Notes: generated by a model from the sequence alone, not told the origin. Counted from the first letter of the stretch, positions 44,433 to 53,023 are shown. The stretch is 64,000 nucleotides of DNA from an uncultured Bacteroidaceae bacterium (GCA_905235575.1 CAJOLZ010000002.1:1-64000); one strand, 5' to 3'. Numbers and translations are program-made.

Positions 44433-44959
44433 TGACGAAGGAAGAGTTGCGGCAGCACGTCAGACTGATGAAGTCGCAGACGACGGCCGAGGAGCGACAG
44501 ACACTCTCCGATGCCATCTGCGACAGCATACTTGCCTCCGACCGGTGGCGAGATGCTCAGGTCGTCCTGCTCTACCATCCTTTGTCCGACGAGGTGGACG
44601 TCCGACCGTTGTTGAGCAGAGGCTTGCAGGAGCAGAAACACCTTCTGCTGCCGCGTGTCGAGGGCGATGACTTGGTGCTCGTCAGCTACGACGGAACGCT
44701 GCAGCGCGGTTCTTTCGGCATCTCGGAGCCTACGGGAGCGGCCTACACTTGCCTCGACGATATAGATCTTGCGATAGTTCCCGGCATGGCGTTCGATGGA
44801 GACGGGCACCGTCTGGGGCGTGGGCGCGGCTATTACGACCGTCTCCTGCCGCAGTTGCGGGCGTGGCGTGTCGGCGTTTGCTTCCCGTTCCAACTCTTTG
44901 CGAGCGTGCCGCACGAGGAGCACGATGCAGTGATGAACCAGATTGTTACACATTTCTAA
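44432..44959 (+). CDS. 5-formyltetrahydrofolate cyclo-ligase
   Basis: 175 residues. ATP-dependent conversion of 5-formyl-THF to 5,10-methenyl-THF. The family signature appears as IVPGMAFDGDGHRLGRGRGYYDRLLP near residues 110-136, and LLYHPLSDEVDVRPLL near 45 is the other conserved block. It overlaps the metH stop by one base, consistent with a folate one-carbon role next to methionine synthase. Confidence 0.93.
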   Translation: MTKEELRQHVRLMKSQTTAEERQTLSDAICDSILASDRWRDAQVVLLYHPLSDEVDVRPLLSRGLQEQKHLLLPRVEGDDLVLVSYDGTLQRGSFGISEPTGAAYTCLDDIDLAIVPGMAFDGDGHRLGRGRGYYDRLLPQLRAWRVGVCFPFQLFASVPHEEHDAVMNQIVTHF

Positions 44960-44975
44960 GAACAGATAACCTCAA

Positions 44976-46550
44976 ATGTCAGAACCGACAAGCAAGCGGC
45001 GCTCGACGTCGCGCACGAAGGTGATTGAAGTGCCCAGCGTTGACAGCTACGGGCACAAGCAGCCACAGAATCTCGAGATGGAAACTGCGGTCCTCGGCGC
45101 ACTCATGGTGGACCAGGATGCCTTTTCGCAGGTGAGCGACCTGCTGCGTCCCGAAACCTTCTACGATCATCGCAACCAACTCATATTCCAGGCTGTTCAG
45201 TCGCTCAACCTCGACCAGAAACCTGTCGATATCATGACGGTCATCGACCGTCTGGAGTCGCTTGGAACGCTCGAAGAAGCCGGCGGCGCCACCTACGTGA
45301 TGCAGATAAACTCGCAGATTTCGGGCAGTGCACACCTCGAGTATCACGCCAAGGTGATTGCGCAGAAGTTCCTGGCGCGTCAGCTCATCACGCTGAGCAG
45401 TTTCATCCAGACGCAGGCTTTCGACACGACGATAGACGTGGCCGACCTCATGCAGGAGGTTGAGGGTCGTCTCTTCTCGCTCTCGCAGAACAACCTGCAA
45501 AAGGCATATACGCAAATCAACCCCATCATTGCCGAGGTTTACGAGTCGCTCCGCAAGGCTGCATCTATGGAGGGTGGCATGAGCGGACTGCCTTCGGGCT
45601 TCGAAAAACTGGACAAGATGACCAACGGATGGCAGAACAGCGACCTCATCATCATTGCCGCGCGCCCCGCCATGGGAAAGACCGCATTCGTCATATCTAT
45701 GGTGCGCAACATGGCAGTCGACCGCAAACTTCCGGTTGCCCTGTTCAGCCTCGAAATGTCGAACCAGCAGCTGGTGCAGCGTCTCATTGTCAACGTGTGC
45801 GAAATCGAGGGCGAGAAACTGCGCAGCGGCCAGCTTGCACCCTACGAGTGGACCCAGCTCGACTCACGTCTCCGTCTGCTCGAGGATGCTCCCATCTATG
45901 TCGATGACACACAGCAACTCTCTGTCTTTGAACTGCGTACGAAGGCCCGTCGCATGGTGCGTGAGCAGGGCGTGCGCTGCATCATGATAGACTATCTGCA
46001 GCTGATGACCGCCAGCGGAATGAACGTGAACAGCCGTCAGGAAGAGGTGGCCGCCATCAGCCGTTCGCTCAAGGCGCTTGCCAAGGAACTCAACATACCC
46101 GTGATAGCCCTCAGCCAGCTGAACCGTGGCGTGGAAGGCCGCGAAGGTCTCGAAGGAAAACGTCCCGTGCTGAGCGACCTGCGTGAGTCGGGTTCTATCG
46201 AGCAGGATGCCGACATCGTATGCTTCATTCACCGTCCCGAATATTATGGCTTCAAGAAAGACGACCATGGTAACGACCTCACAGGTTTGGCCGAGTTCAT
46301 CGTAGCCAAGCACCGTAACGGCCAGGTGGGCGACATCAGGCTGCGCTTCAAGTCGCGCTTTGCCCGTTTCCTCGATGCCGATAATCGTGTGCCCCTCCCC
46401 GGCGAGAGCCTGGTAAGCGACAATGGAGGGCAATTCTCGTCGCCTCCGATGACCGACGAGGAACGTCAGCAAACCGAGCAGCTGGCAGCCCAGCTTCCCG
46501 TTTCGGACCCCTTAGGCCCTGCACCGGAACCCGGTCCTACGCCATTCTGA
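44976..46550 (+). CDS. dnaB: Replicative DNA helicase DnaB
   Basis: 524 residues. N-terminal DnaB domain (about 28-130; PQNLEMETAVLGALMVDQDAF), linker, and RecA-like C-terminal domain with Walker A AARPAMGKTAFVISM near residue 230, LFSLEMSNQQLVQRL near 258, Walker B-like MIDYLQLM near 340 and DLRESGSIEQDADIVCFIHRPEYY near 400. It unwinds DNA at the replication fork. The C-terminus (after 480) is a Pro/Glu-rich tail. The TGA abuts repeat site 9. No intein is present. Confidence 0.97.
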   Translation: MSEPTSKRRSTSRTKVIEVPSVDSYGHKQPQNLEMETAVLGALMVDQDAFSQVSDLLRPETFYDHRNQLIFQAVQSLNLDQKPVDIMTVIDRLESLGTLEEAGGATYVMQINSQISGSAHLEYHAKVIAQKFLARQLITLSSFIQTQAFDTTIDVADLMQEVEGRLFSLSQNNLQKAYTQINPIIAEVYESLRKAASMEGGMSGLPSGFEKLDKMTNGWQNSDLIIIAARPAMGKTAFVISMVRNMAVDRKLPVALFSLEMSNQQLVQRLIVNVCEIEGEKLRSGQLAPYEWTQLDSRLRLLEDAPIYVDDTQQLSVFELRTKARRMVREQGVRCIMIDYLQLMTASGMNVNSRQEEVAAISRSLKALAKELNIPVIALSQLNRGVEGREGLEGKRPVLSDLRESGSIEQDADIVCFIHRPEYYGFKKDDHGNDLTGLAEFIVAKHRNGQVGDIRLRFKSRFARFLDADNRVPLPGESLVSDNGGQFSSPPMTDEERQQTEQLAAQLPVSDPLGPAPEPGPTPF

Positions 46551-46639
46551 AAAACGCACCACGTTTTTCCGCCCGACGCACCACGTTGCGACGGCCGTCG
46601 CACCACGCTGCGATGCCCTTCGCACCACGGTGCGTTTTT
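46551..46639. repeat. 22-base GC-rich interspersed repeat, site 9
   Basis: The clearest copy. It starts right after the dnaB stop (AAAACGCACCACG), then has a leading T-rich half unit and three units with an exact 22-base period, and ends GGTGCGTTTTT. Hairpin plus T-run in the right direction to terminate dnaB. Confidence 0.9.
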
Positions 46640-46652
46640 AACATCAAATAAA

Positions 46653-46684
46653 TTTGGCTTTCTGCGCGCTTATTTGTACCTTTG
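46653..46684 (+). promoter_or_regulatory. Promoter of pheT
   Basis: TTTG at 46653-46656, 20 bases, TACCTTTG at 46677-46684; consensus quality. Confidence 0.8.
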
Positions 46685-46728
46685 CACGAAATTTGACGCA
46701 GTATAATATTAATAAGGTATAAGGACGT

Positions 46729-49239
46729 ATGAAAATATCCTATAAATGGTTGCGCGACTATGTCGATACCACGCTCTCGGCCCACGAGGTGGCAGACGCG
46801 CTGACCAGTGCGGGCCTCGAGGTGGACAGTGTTGAGGAAGTGCAGGCCGTCAAGGGCGGTCTGGCTGGTCTGTGGATAGGCCAGGTGCTGACGTGTGAGG
46901 CTCATCCCGACAGCGACCACCTGCATGTCTGCACGGTAAACGTAGGTCAGGAGGCCCCGCTGCAGATTGTCTGCGGTGCGCCCAATGTGGCAGCCGGACA
47001 GAAAGTGGTTGTGGCTGTTGTGGGTACGAAACTCTACGACGGCGACAAGGAATTTGTCATCAAGCGGAGCAAACTGCGCGGCGTGGAGAGCTGCGGCATG
47101 ATTTGCGCCGAAGACGAGATAGGCGTCGGCACAGACCACAGCGGCATCATCGTGCTGCCCGACGACGTGGCCGTGGGTACGCCTGCAGCCGAGTATTACC
47201 ATCTGGAGAGCGACTTCGTCATTGAGGTGGACATCACACCCAACCGCGCCGACGCTTGCAGTCATTATGGCGTGGCCCGCGACCTCTATGCCTGGCTCAT
47301 CCAGAACGGCTACGAGACGAGTCTCCATCGCCCCTCGTGCGACGATTTCAGCATAGACGACAACGCACTGCCCATCGATGTGACCATCGAAAACACCGAG
47401 GCATGTCCGCGCTACTGTGCCGTCTCGCTCACCGGTTGTCAGGTGAAGGAGAGCCCCGCGTGGCTCCAAGAACGCCTCCACATGGTAGGTCTGCGCCCCA
47501 TCAACAATATCGTGGACATCACCAACTATATTATGATGGCCTATGGCCAGCCCCTCCACTGCTTCGATGCCGACATGATTACCGGCCGCAAGGTGGTGGT
47601 GAAGACCATGCCCGAGGGCACACCGTTCGTCACACTCGATGGGGTGGAGCACAAGCTTTCGGACCGCGACCTGGCCATCTGCAATGCCCAGGAGCCGATG
47701 TGCATCGCCGGCGTCTTCGGCGGAAAAGGCAGCGGAACCTACGAGACGACGAAGGACGTGCTGCTGGAAAGTGCCTACTTCAACCCCACGTGGATTCGCA
47801 AGAGCTCGCGCCGTCACGGCCTCAGCACCGACGCCAGTTTCCGCTTCGAACGCGGCATCGATCCCGACGGACAGCTGTATGCCCTGAAGCAGGCTGCCAT
47901 CATGGCACGCGACCTGGCCGGTGCCAAAGTGAGCATGAATATCGTGGACGAAGGTCCCGGTGTGACAAAGGAATTCCACATCGACCTGCGCTATGACTAT
48001 GTAGATGCCCTCATAGGCAAACACATCCCCCAGGGCACAATCAAGAGCATCCTGACGAGCCTCGAAATACGCATCGACAGCGAAACGGCAGAAGGCCTGC
48101 AGCTCACGGTGCCGGCATACCGCGTTGACGTGCAGCGCCCCTGCGACGTCGTGGAAGATATCCTGCGCATCTACGGATACAACAATGTCGAGATACCTTC
48201 GACACTCCGGAGCAGCCTCTCTGTGAAGGGCGTACCAGACAAGAGCCACAAGCTGCAGAACCTGGTGGGCGAGCAGTTGGTGGGCGTCGGATTCCGCGAG
48301 ATACTGAACAACAGCCTGCAGCGTGGTGCATACTACGACGGTCTCGAGACCTATCCTGCAGAGCGTCTTGTGAAGTTGCTCAATCCGCTCAGTCAGGACC
48401 TGAACGCGCTGCGCCAGACACTGCTCTTCGGCGGATTGGAAAGCATCGCCCGCAACATAAGCTATCGCAATGCCGACCTGCGCTTCTTCGAGTTCGGCAA
48501 CTGCTATCGTTTCGACGCCTCACGCAAGTGTCCCGACATCATCCCGGGCGTGAGCAGCAGCCGCGACCCCGAGGTCATCAAGCACGTGCTCGATGCATAC
48601 AGCGAGGATTTCCACCTCGGACTGTGGCTCACCGGCAAGCGTGTGAGCGGCAGCTGGGCACATCCCGATGAGGAAACAACGTTTGCCGAGCTCAAGGCCA
48701 ATGTCGTGAACATCCTTTCCCGCACCGGCGTACCTTTTGGAAATCTGGTCTTCGCCGACGGCACCTCGTCAGACATCTTCGGCAAGAGCCTCTCCGTGAC
48801 ACTCCGCAGTGGCAAGACACTCGTCGAGATGGGCACCGTGAGTCCCATGCTGCTCAAGCAATTCGACATCGATGCACCGGTATATTTTGCCGATATCAAC
48901 TGGAATCAGCTGATGAAGGCAATACGCAATGCAAAGGTCAGCTACCGCGAGATAAGCCGATTCCCGGCAGTGAGCCGCGACCTGGCATTGCTCATCGACC
49001 AGTCGGTGGAGTTCGCACAGATTGAGAAGATAGCCTATCAGACCGAGAAGAAGCTGCTGAAGGCCGTCACCCTGTTCGATGTATATGAGGGCAAGAACCT
49101 GCCTGCAGGTAAGAAGTCATACGCAGTGAACTTCATCTTGCAAGACAACGAGAAGACGCTGAACGACAAGCAGATTGATGCAATCATGCAGAAATTGATT
49201 CAGAACCTGAAGCAACAGCTGAACGCCGAACTAAGATAA
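46729..49239 (+). CDS. pheT: Phenylalanyl-tRNA synthetase beta subunit
   Basis: 836 residues, the large subunit of the alpha2-beta2 enzyme. N-terminal MKISYKWLRDYVDTTLS and an EMAP-like tRNA-binding domain (about 40-155; CEAHPDSDHLHVCTVNVG), B3/4 editing domain (about 210-385), B5 domain (about 405-480), a catalytic-like core and a C-terminal anticodon-binding ferredoxin fold (FPAVSRDLALLID near 745). Length is usual. pheS is not adjacent, as is common in Bacteroidetes. yebC follows after 23 bases. Confidence 0.96.
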   Translation: MKISYKWLRDYVDTTLSAHEVADALTSAGLEVDSVEEVQAVKGGLAGLWIGQVLTCEAHPDSDHLHVCTVNVGQEAPLQIVCGAPNVAAGQKVVVAVVGTKLYDGDKEFVIKRSKLRGVESCGMICAEDEIGVGTDHSGIIVLPDDVAVGTPAAEYYHLESDFVIEVDITPNRADACSHYGVARDLYAWLIQNGYETSLHRPSCDDFSIDDNALPIDVTIENTEACPRYCAVSLTGCQVKESPAWLQERLHMVGLRPINNIVDITNYIMMAYGQPLHCFDADMITGRKVVVKTMPEGTPFVTLDGVEHKLSDRDLAICNAQEPMCIAGVFGGKGSGTYETTKDVLLESAYFNPTWIRKSSRRHGLSTDASFRFERGIDPDGQLYALKQAAIMARDLAGAKVSMNIVDEGPGVTKEFHIDLRYDYVDALIGKHIPQGTIKSILTSLEIRIDSETAEGLQLTVPAYRVDVQRPCDVVEDILRIYGYNNVEIPSTLRSSLSVKGVPDKSHKLQNLVGEQLVGVGFREILNNSLQRGAYYDGLETYPAERLVKLLNPLSQDLNALRQTLLFGGLESIARNISYRNADLRFFEFGNCYRFDASRKCPDIIPGVSSSRDPEVIKHVLDAYSEDFHLGLWLTGKRVSGSWAHPDEETTFAELKANVVNILSRTGVPFGNLVFADGTSSDIFGKSLSVTLRSGKTLVEMGTVSPMLLKQFDIDAPVYFADINWNQLMKAIRNAKVSYREISRFPAVSRDLALLIDQSVEFAQIEKIAYQTEKKLLKAVTLFDVYEGKNLPAGKKSYAVNFILQDNEKTLNDKQIDAIMQKLIQNLKQQLNAELR

Positions 49240-49262
49240 ATCAGAAATAACAGAATACAATT

Positions 49263-49994
49263 ATGGGAAGAGCATTTGAGTACCGAAAAGCTACGAAGCT
49301 GAAGAGATGGGGCCACATGGCCAAGACGTTCACCCGTCTGGGCAAGCAGATTGCCATTGCCGTCAAGGCTGGCGGTCCCGAACCCGAGAACAATCCTGCG
49401 CTGCGCTCCGTGATTGCCGTGTGCAAACGCGAGAACATGCCGAAGGACAACATCGAGCGTGCCATCAAGAACGCTATGGGCAAGGACCAGAGCGACTACA
49501 AGACGATGACTTACGAAGGTTATGGCCCTCACGGAATTGCCATCTTCGTTGACACACTGACCGACAACCCCACGCGCACCGTCGCTGATGTGCGCAGCGT
49601 CTTCAACAAGTTCAGCGGCAACATGGGCACTATGGGTTCGCTGGCATTCCTCTTCGACCACAAGTGCGTGTTCACCTTCAAGAAGAAACCGGACATGGAC
49701 CTCGACGAGTTCATCCTCGATGTCATTGACCTGGGAGTGGAAGACGAATTCGACGAGGACGAGGAAGAAGGCACCATCACCATCTACGGCGAGCCCACCA
49801 GCTACAGTGCTATTCAGAAATATCTGGAGGAACAGGGCTACGAAGACGTGGGCGGCGAGTTCACCTACATCCCCAACGACCTGAAGGACGTCACGCCCGA
49901 ACAGCGCGAGACCATCAACAAGATGGTGGAACGTATGGAAGAGTTTGACGACGTGCAGACCGTCTATACCAACATGAAGCCCGAGGAAGAGTAG
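49263..49994 (+). CDS. YebC/PmpR family protein
   Basis: 243 residues. MGRAFEYRKATKLKRWGHMAKTFTRLGKQI at the N-terminus, NMPKDNIERAIKNAMG near 63 and YEGYGPHGIAIFVDTLTDNP near 85 define the YebC family, long annotated as transcriptional regulators and more recently linked to translation through stalling-prone sequences. The C-terminal part is acidic. Co-directional with pheT and the TSCPD protein, possibly one transcript. Confidence 0.93.
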   Translation: MGRAFEYRKATKLKRWGHMAKTFTRLGKQIAIAVKAGGPEPENNPALRSVIAVCKRENMPKDNIERAIKNAMGKDQSDYKTMTYEGYGPHGIAIFVDTLTDNPTRTVADVRSVFNKFSGNMGTMGSLAFLFDHKCVFTFKKKPDMDLDEFILDVIDLGVEDEFDEDEEEGTITIYGEPTSYSAIQKYLEEQGYEDVGGEFTYIPNDLKDVTPEQRETINKMVERMEEFDDVQTVYTNMKPEEE

Positions 49995-50023
49995 GGCAGA
50001 CACTGCGTAACATCCCCGAGAAT

Positions 50024-50284
50024 ATGGCAAAAGAGATTCTCTACACCACGAGCGGAACGTGCAGCAAGACCATCGAACTGGCACTCGACGACGAGGGTCG
50101 CATCTCGCGCTGTCACATCGAAGGAGGCTGTCCCGGCTATTCGCTCGGACTCAGCCGACTGGTGGTGGGCATGAAACCTGCCGACATTATAGAGCGTTTC
50201 CGTGGCTTGCGTTGCGGAAAGAAACCCACATCGTGTCCCGACCAGCTCTCTCTGGCGCTCGAACAACTGGAGCGTCAGCCATAG
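50024..50284 (+). CDS. TSCPD domain protein
   Basis: 86 residues. Carries the TSCPD motif literally (KKPTSCPDQLS near residue 70) and IEGGCPGYSLGLSRLVVGM near 32. This is the small stand-alone form of a domain otherwise found at the C-terminus of some ribonucleotide reductases; the Cys residues suggest metal or redox chemistry. No experimental role known to me. It follows yebC after 29 bases; its end lies 8 bases from the convergent lipoprotein gene. Confidence 0.85.
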   Translation: MAKEILYTTSGTCSKTIELALDDEGRISRCHIEGGCPGYSLGLSRLVVGMKPADIIERFRGLRCGKKPTSCPDQLSLALEQLERQP

Positions 50285-50291
50285 ACTGCGG

Positions 50292-50699
50292 TCATTTGTA
50301 GTCCTCTTTCGTATATCGGAATTCGGCAATAAGGTGGCCGGACTTTTCGCTGTAATATCTCTGAACCAGCGTGAGTCCGGCTTCTTTGTATTCTTTCAGC
50401 TGGATGCTCGAGCGAATCTCCTCGAGCGTCTGCTCGCGGAAGCGGTTGCGCGCTTCGGGCGTATATATCGAGTCGTTGTCGATAACTCCGCATACCGTGT
50501 AGTTATAGTAGTAGCACAGCGTCGAAGCGTCGAACGTGGTGCTGTCTATGCGCGTACATTCGTCCACCATGAAAGGACATTGCTTTTCGGTGAACGAGCG
50601 CGCCTCGAGCGCAATCTGCTCCATCTGGCTCGTGCGGTGACAGCCCGACAGCATCAGACCTGTCAGACCCATCAGAATGGCTTTTCTCAGGTGCTTCAT
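50292..50699 (-). CDS. Small lipoprotein of unknown function
   Basis: 135 residues. A typical lipoprotein signal (MKHLRKAILMGLTGLMLSGC) with the lipobox Cys at residue 20. The mature part is an alpha/beta region with four Cys in all (for example CPFMVDECTRI and TLCYYYNYTVCG). No family recognised. A weak promoter-like TAATTTCG lies on the minus strand at 50735-50728. Convergent with the TSCPD gene. Confidence 0.75.
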   Translation of the reverse strand: MKHLRKAILMGLTGLMLSGCHRTSQMEQIALEARSFTEKQCPFMVDECTRIDSTTFDASTLCYYYNYTVCGVIDNDSIYTPEARNRFREQTLEEIRSSIQLKEYKEAGLTLVQRYYSEKSGHLIAEFRYTKEDYK

Positions 50700-50817
50700 A
50701 TAAGGGGCATTTCTTTCATCTCGGACGCGAAATTACAATTTTCTCACCGTATAAAAATGATTTATGTCAATAAAAATCTCCTAAAAATGCTTAAAAACAT
50801 GTTTTCCTCCCATATTT

Positions 50818-50849
50818 TTTGCTCAAACCAGAATGTCGGCGTACATTTG
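50818..50849 (+). promoter_or_regulatory. Promoter of the small winged-helix gene
   Basis: TTTG at 50818-50821, 20 bases, TACATTTG at 50842-50849. Confidence 0.75.
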
Positions 50850-50896
50850 CACTGGTTTTAGATGTGTTTTGTTATTCATTAAAAATTTAAAAGATT

Positions 50897-51097
50897 ATGA
50901 ACGCAAAAGTTGGAACTTTCGCCGGCGATGTTTGGGAGGCACTTTCTCAGAACGGCGAACTCGAAGTGAAGGATCTGAAGAAGGCTGCAAAGCTGAAGAC
51001 CGAGAAAGATCTCTATCTGGCACTCGGTTGGCTTCTTCGCGAAGACAAACTCGTGATTACAGAAGTTGAGAAGACCATCAAGGTTTCTCTGAAGTAA
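50897..51097 (+). CDS. Small winged-helix protein (DUF2582-like)
   Basis: 66 residues: VGTFAGDVWEALSQNGELEVKDLKKAAKLKTEKDLYLALGWLLREDKLVI is a compact winged helix-turn-helix, with the tail EVEKTIKVSLK as the wing strand. The family is common in Bacteroidetes and Archaea with no firm function; the fold suggests DNA or protein binding. It is a monocistronic gene with a strong promoter and a strong terminator, which suggests high expression. Confidence 0.85.
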   Translation: MNAKVGTFAGDVWEALSQNGELEVKDLKKAAKLKTEKDLYLALGWLLREDKLVITEVEKTIKVSLK

Positions 51098-51126
51098 ACC
51101 ATCACCTCTTCTCACGAAACGCATTG

Positions 51127-51168
51127 CAGCGTGCCTTCTCCCGCGGGAGAAAGCACGCTGTTTTTTTT
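51127..51168 (+). terminator. Strong intrinsic terminator
   Basis: CAGCGTGC (51127-51134) pairs with GCACGCTG (51153-51160), with an inner TTCTCCCGCGGGAGAA palindrome, followed by a run of eight T. Confidence 0.92.
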
Positions 51169-51190
51169 GTGCGTCGAGGGAACGGATATA

Positions 51191-51273
51191 AACGCACCGT
51201 GTTGCGACGCTTGTCGCAGCACGGTGCGCAGGCTGTCGAAGCACAGTGCGTCAAGCAACGCACTGCGGTGCGT
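51191..51273. repeat. 22-base GC-rich interspersed repeat, site 10
   Basis: About four units (AACGCACCGTGTTGCG... GCACTGCGGTGCG). Its right end touches the TAA of the minus-strand surface protein gene, so for that gene the repeat again begins at the stop codon. Confidence 0.8.
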
Positions 51274-52389
51274 TTAATCAGGGTCCTTATCCAAGCTTAC
51301 TTTCTCCCTCACTCGCCGTTCTTTCACATCGGCGGGACTTGCGTTGAGAATGATGTTCACGATGCCCACGGCATCGGTGATGCTGATATCATCATTTTCG
51401 TCAACATTAGCGGCACGTTTGATGAACACGCCCTGCGTAGAACCAAGGATGTAGTTCACCACTGCCACTGCGTCGGTGATGGTTACCTTGCCGTCGCCGT
51501 TCGCGTCGCCCAGCACTAACTTCGTGAAGTAGCCCGGGTTGCCTGCTGCGTCGGGGTGAGCATAGGTGCCATTGGTGTTGTCGGCATCATACGTCGTGCC
51601 GTTGCCGCCCTTCAGTTTTGTGCAACCAGAGAACATGTTGGTCGAGGTAAGCGACGACCTGTTCCAGTCGTTGTTGCATATAATGGTTGTCAGGCTGGAG
51701 CAGTTACGGAACATATAATTCATGTCCGTCACCTTCCCCGTATTGAAACCGCTCACATCGAGGCTCGTCAGGCTGGAGCAGTAACCGAACATGCTGTACA
51801 TGTTCTCCACCTTGGCGGTATTGAAGCCGTTCAAGTCGAGGCTCGTCAGGCTGGAGCAGGTGTAGAACATCCGATCCATGTTCGTCACATTCTCGGTATT
51901 GAAGCCGCTCACGTCGAGGCTTGTCAGGCTGGAGCAGCTGTAGAACATCCAACTCATGTTCGTCACATTCTCGGTATTGAAGCCGCTCACGTCGAGGCTC
52001 GTCAGCTTGGAGCAGTTATAGAACATACTCCTCATGGTCTTCACCTCGCTTGTGTTGAGATACTCCTTCATACCTGTAATTGAGGTGAGATCGGCCATTC
52101 CATAGAACCAGCGATAGGTTGAAGTGGGGCTGGCATCCTTGAACGAGGAATCGAAGACAACCTTGGTTACAGTCTCATAGTTATCGTATGTATACCAACC
52201 GGGATTGTTCAAACCGCTATTCAAGTCGTACGTCGTGCCGCGCGAGATGCGCTGCGTGTCGTAATAGAAGGTGAGGGTCTTTCCGCCGTCGGAGAGTGCG
52301 GCATAAGTCTCCTTCTGTGCCAGCATGGTGAGGGGTGAGAGCAGCAGGATGAGTGCTGCAAGAATCTTTTTTAATGACGTTCTTCTCAT
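51274..52389 (-). CDS. BspA-like surface protein with dockerin-like tail
   Basis: 371 residues. Signal peptide to about 25 (LTMLAQ). Residues ~90-270 hold five 26-residue DUF285/BspA-type repeats such as TENVTNMSWMFYSCSSLTSL, in which a MF-x2-C-SSL-TSLDVSGFNT pattern recurs. After a short region, two calcium-loop-like segments follow: GDANGDGKVTITDAVAVVNYIL and NVDENDDISITDAVGIVNIIL, resembling a type I dockerin. BspA-like proteins of oral and gut Bacteroidetes bind host proteins. No type IX sorting domain is apparent. The promoter is at 52454-52424 (minus). Confidence 0.85.
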   Translation of the reverse strand: MRRTSLKKILAALILLLSPLTMLAQKETYAALSDGGKTLTFYYDTQRISRGTTYDLNSGLNNPGWYTYDNYETVTKVVFDSSFKDASPTSTYRWFYGMADLTSITGMKEYLNTSEVKTMRSMFYNCSKLTSLDVSGFNTENVTNMSWMFYSCSSLTSLDVSGFNTENVTNMDRMFYTCSSLTSLDLNGFNTAKVENMYSMFGYCSSLTSLDVSGFNTGKVTDMNYMFRNCSSLTTIICNNDWNRSSLTSTNMFSGCTKLKGGNGTTYDADNTNGTYAHPDAAGNPGYFTKLVLGDANGDGKVTITDAVAVVNYILGSTQGVFIKRAANVDENDDISITDAVGIVNIILNASPADVKERRVREKVSLDKDPD

Positions 52390-52423
52390 AATTGCTTGTT
52401 TTAGGATTGTTTTTTCTTTCGTG

Positions 52424-52454
52424 CAAAAATACGAAGTATTGCTCTATTAGGCAA
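52424..52454 (-). promoter_or_regulatory. Promoter of the BspA-like gene
   Basis: On the minus strand: TTG (52454-52452), 20 bases, TATTTTTG (52431-52424); leader about 30 bases. Confidence 0.7.
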
Positions 52455-52594
52455 GGATATGGAGGATTTTTTTGATAAATGGCCCTTTTCCTATGGGGGG
52501 CTCTTAGAGATTCTTCTTCAACATCCGACTTTGTCGGGCAGAAGCGGCAGAGCCGAGCGCGCTACGCTCTGAATGACAAAACCCACGCCCCTAC

Positions 52595-52683
52595 AAAAAA
52601 CGCACCGCGGTGCGACGGGCGTCGCAGCGTGGTGCGCAGGCTGTCGCAACATGCTGCGACATGCGTCGAACTGCACTACGCTG
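52595..52683. repeat. 22-base GC-rich interspersed repeat, site 11
   Basis: Begins AAAAAACGCACCGCGGTGCG and contains four units that decay rightward (last CTGCACTACG). The orientation is reversed relative to most sites. Directly followed by remnants of the 186-base element. Confidence 0.75.
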
Positions 52684-52697
52684 TTGAAGACGCTATC

Positions 52698-52749
52698 AGC
52701 AACCTGCTCGCAACATTTGCCATTCTTCCATAAATCCTGACGTCCGATT
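52698..52749. repeat. Truncated copy of the 186-base element
   Basis: About 52 bases nearly identical to the right end of the full copy that follows (AACCTGCTCGCAACATTTGC... GTCCGATT); one visible difference is G for A at 52737 in the end repeat. It lies in direct orientation 14 bases before the full copy; the junction 52741-52771 folds as a 9-pair hairpin around a poly-A loop. Confidence 0.75.
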
Positions 52750-52762
52750 CGGAAAAAAACCA

Positions 52763-52948
52763 AATCGGACGTTAGGTCGACAAAAGTGCTTTTCCTCTTG
52801 TGTGAAAAGTCTTTTTATGGCATGACGACAACTCTTGTGGCATCTTGCCGCTGACATCTTCTCACCGTGGTCTGCCACGCCATCGAAGCTTTCAACGACA
52901 ACCTGCTCGCAACATTTGCCATTCTTCCATAAATCCTAACGTCCGATT
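52763..52948 (+). mobile_element. 186-base MITE-like element, copy A
   Basis: Perfect 14-base terminal inverted repeats: AATCGGACGTTAGG (52763-52776) and its complement (52935-52948). No coding capacity. A gap-free hand alignment with the inverted copy at 63409-63594 gives 162 of 186 identical positions. Inside are conserved small stems (CGTGG-TCTG-CCACG and GGCA-TCT-TGCC). No target-site duplication could be recognised. It could be a non-autonomous transposon or a structured RNA gene. Confidence 0.65.
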
Positions 52949-52990
52949 CGGGTTTAATAAAAATTAACTTTTCCGTATCATTCTTTTTTA

Positions 52991-52998
52991 TATCTTTG
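52991..52998 (+). promoter_or_regulatory. -7 box of the acidic-tail protein gene
   Basis: TATCTTTG at 52991-52998, 25 bases before the ATG. The upstream box is not clear. Confidence 0.6.
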
Positions 52999-53023
52999 CC
53001 GGCGATATAGAAAACTATTAACT

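Noticed and set aside
46537..48249. Minus-strand open frame across a repeat site and pheT
   Set aside because: It is antisense to the conserved PheT domains and extends into a non-coding repeat.
52479..52733. Small gene over repeat site 11
   Set aside because: It is composed largely of the GC-rich repeat and part of the 186-base element; no start context or family.
52424..53023. Insertion sequence in the gap after the surface protein gene
   Set aside because: No transposase frame in any direction; only the short repeat elements are present.
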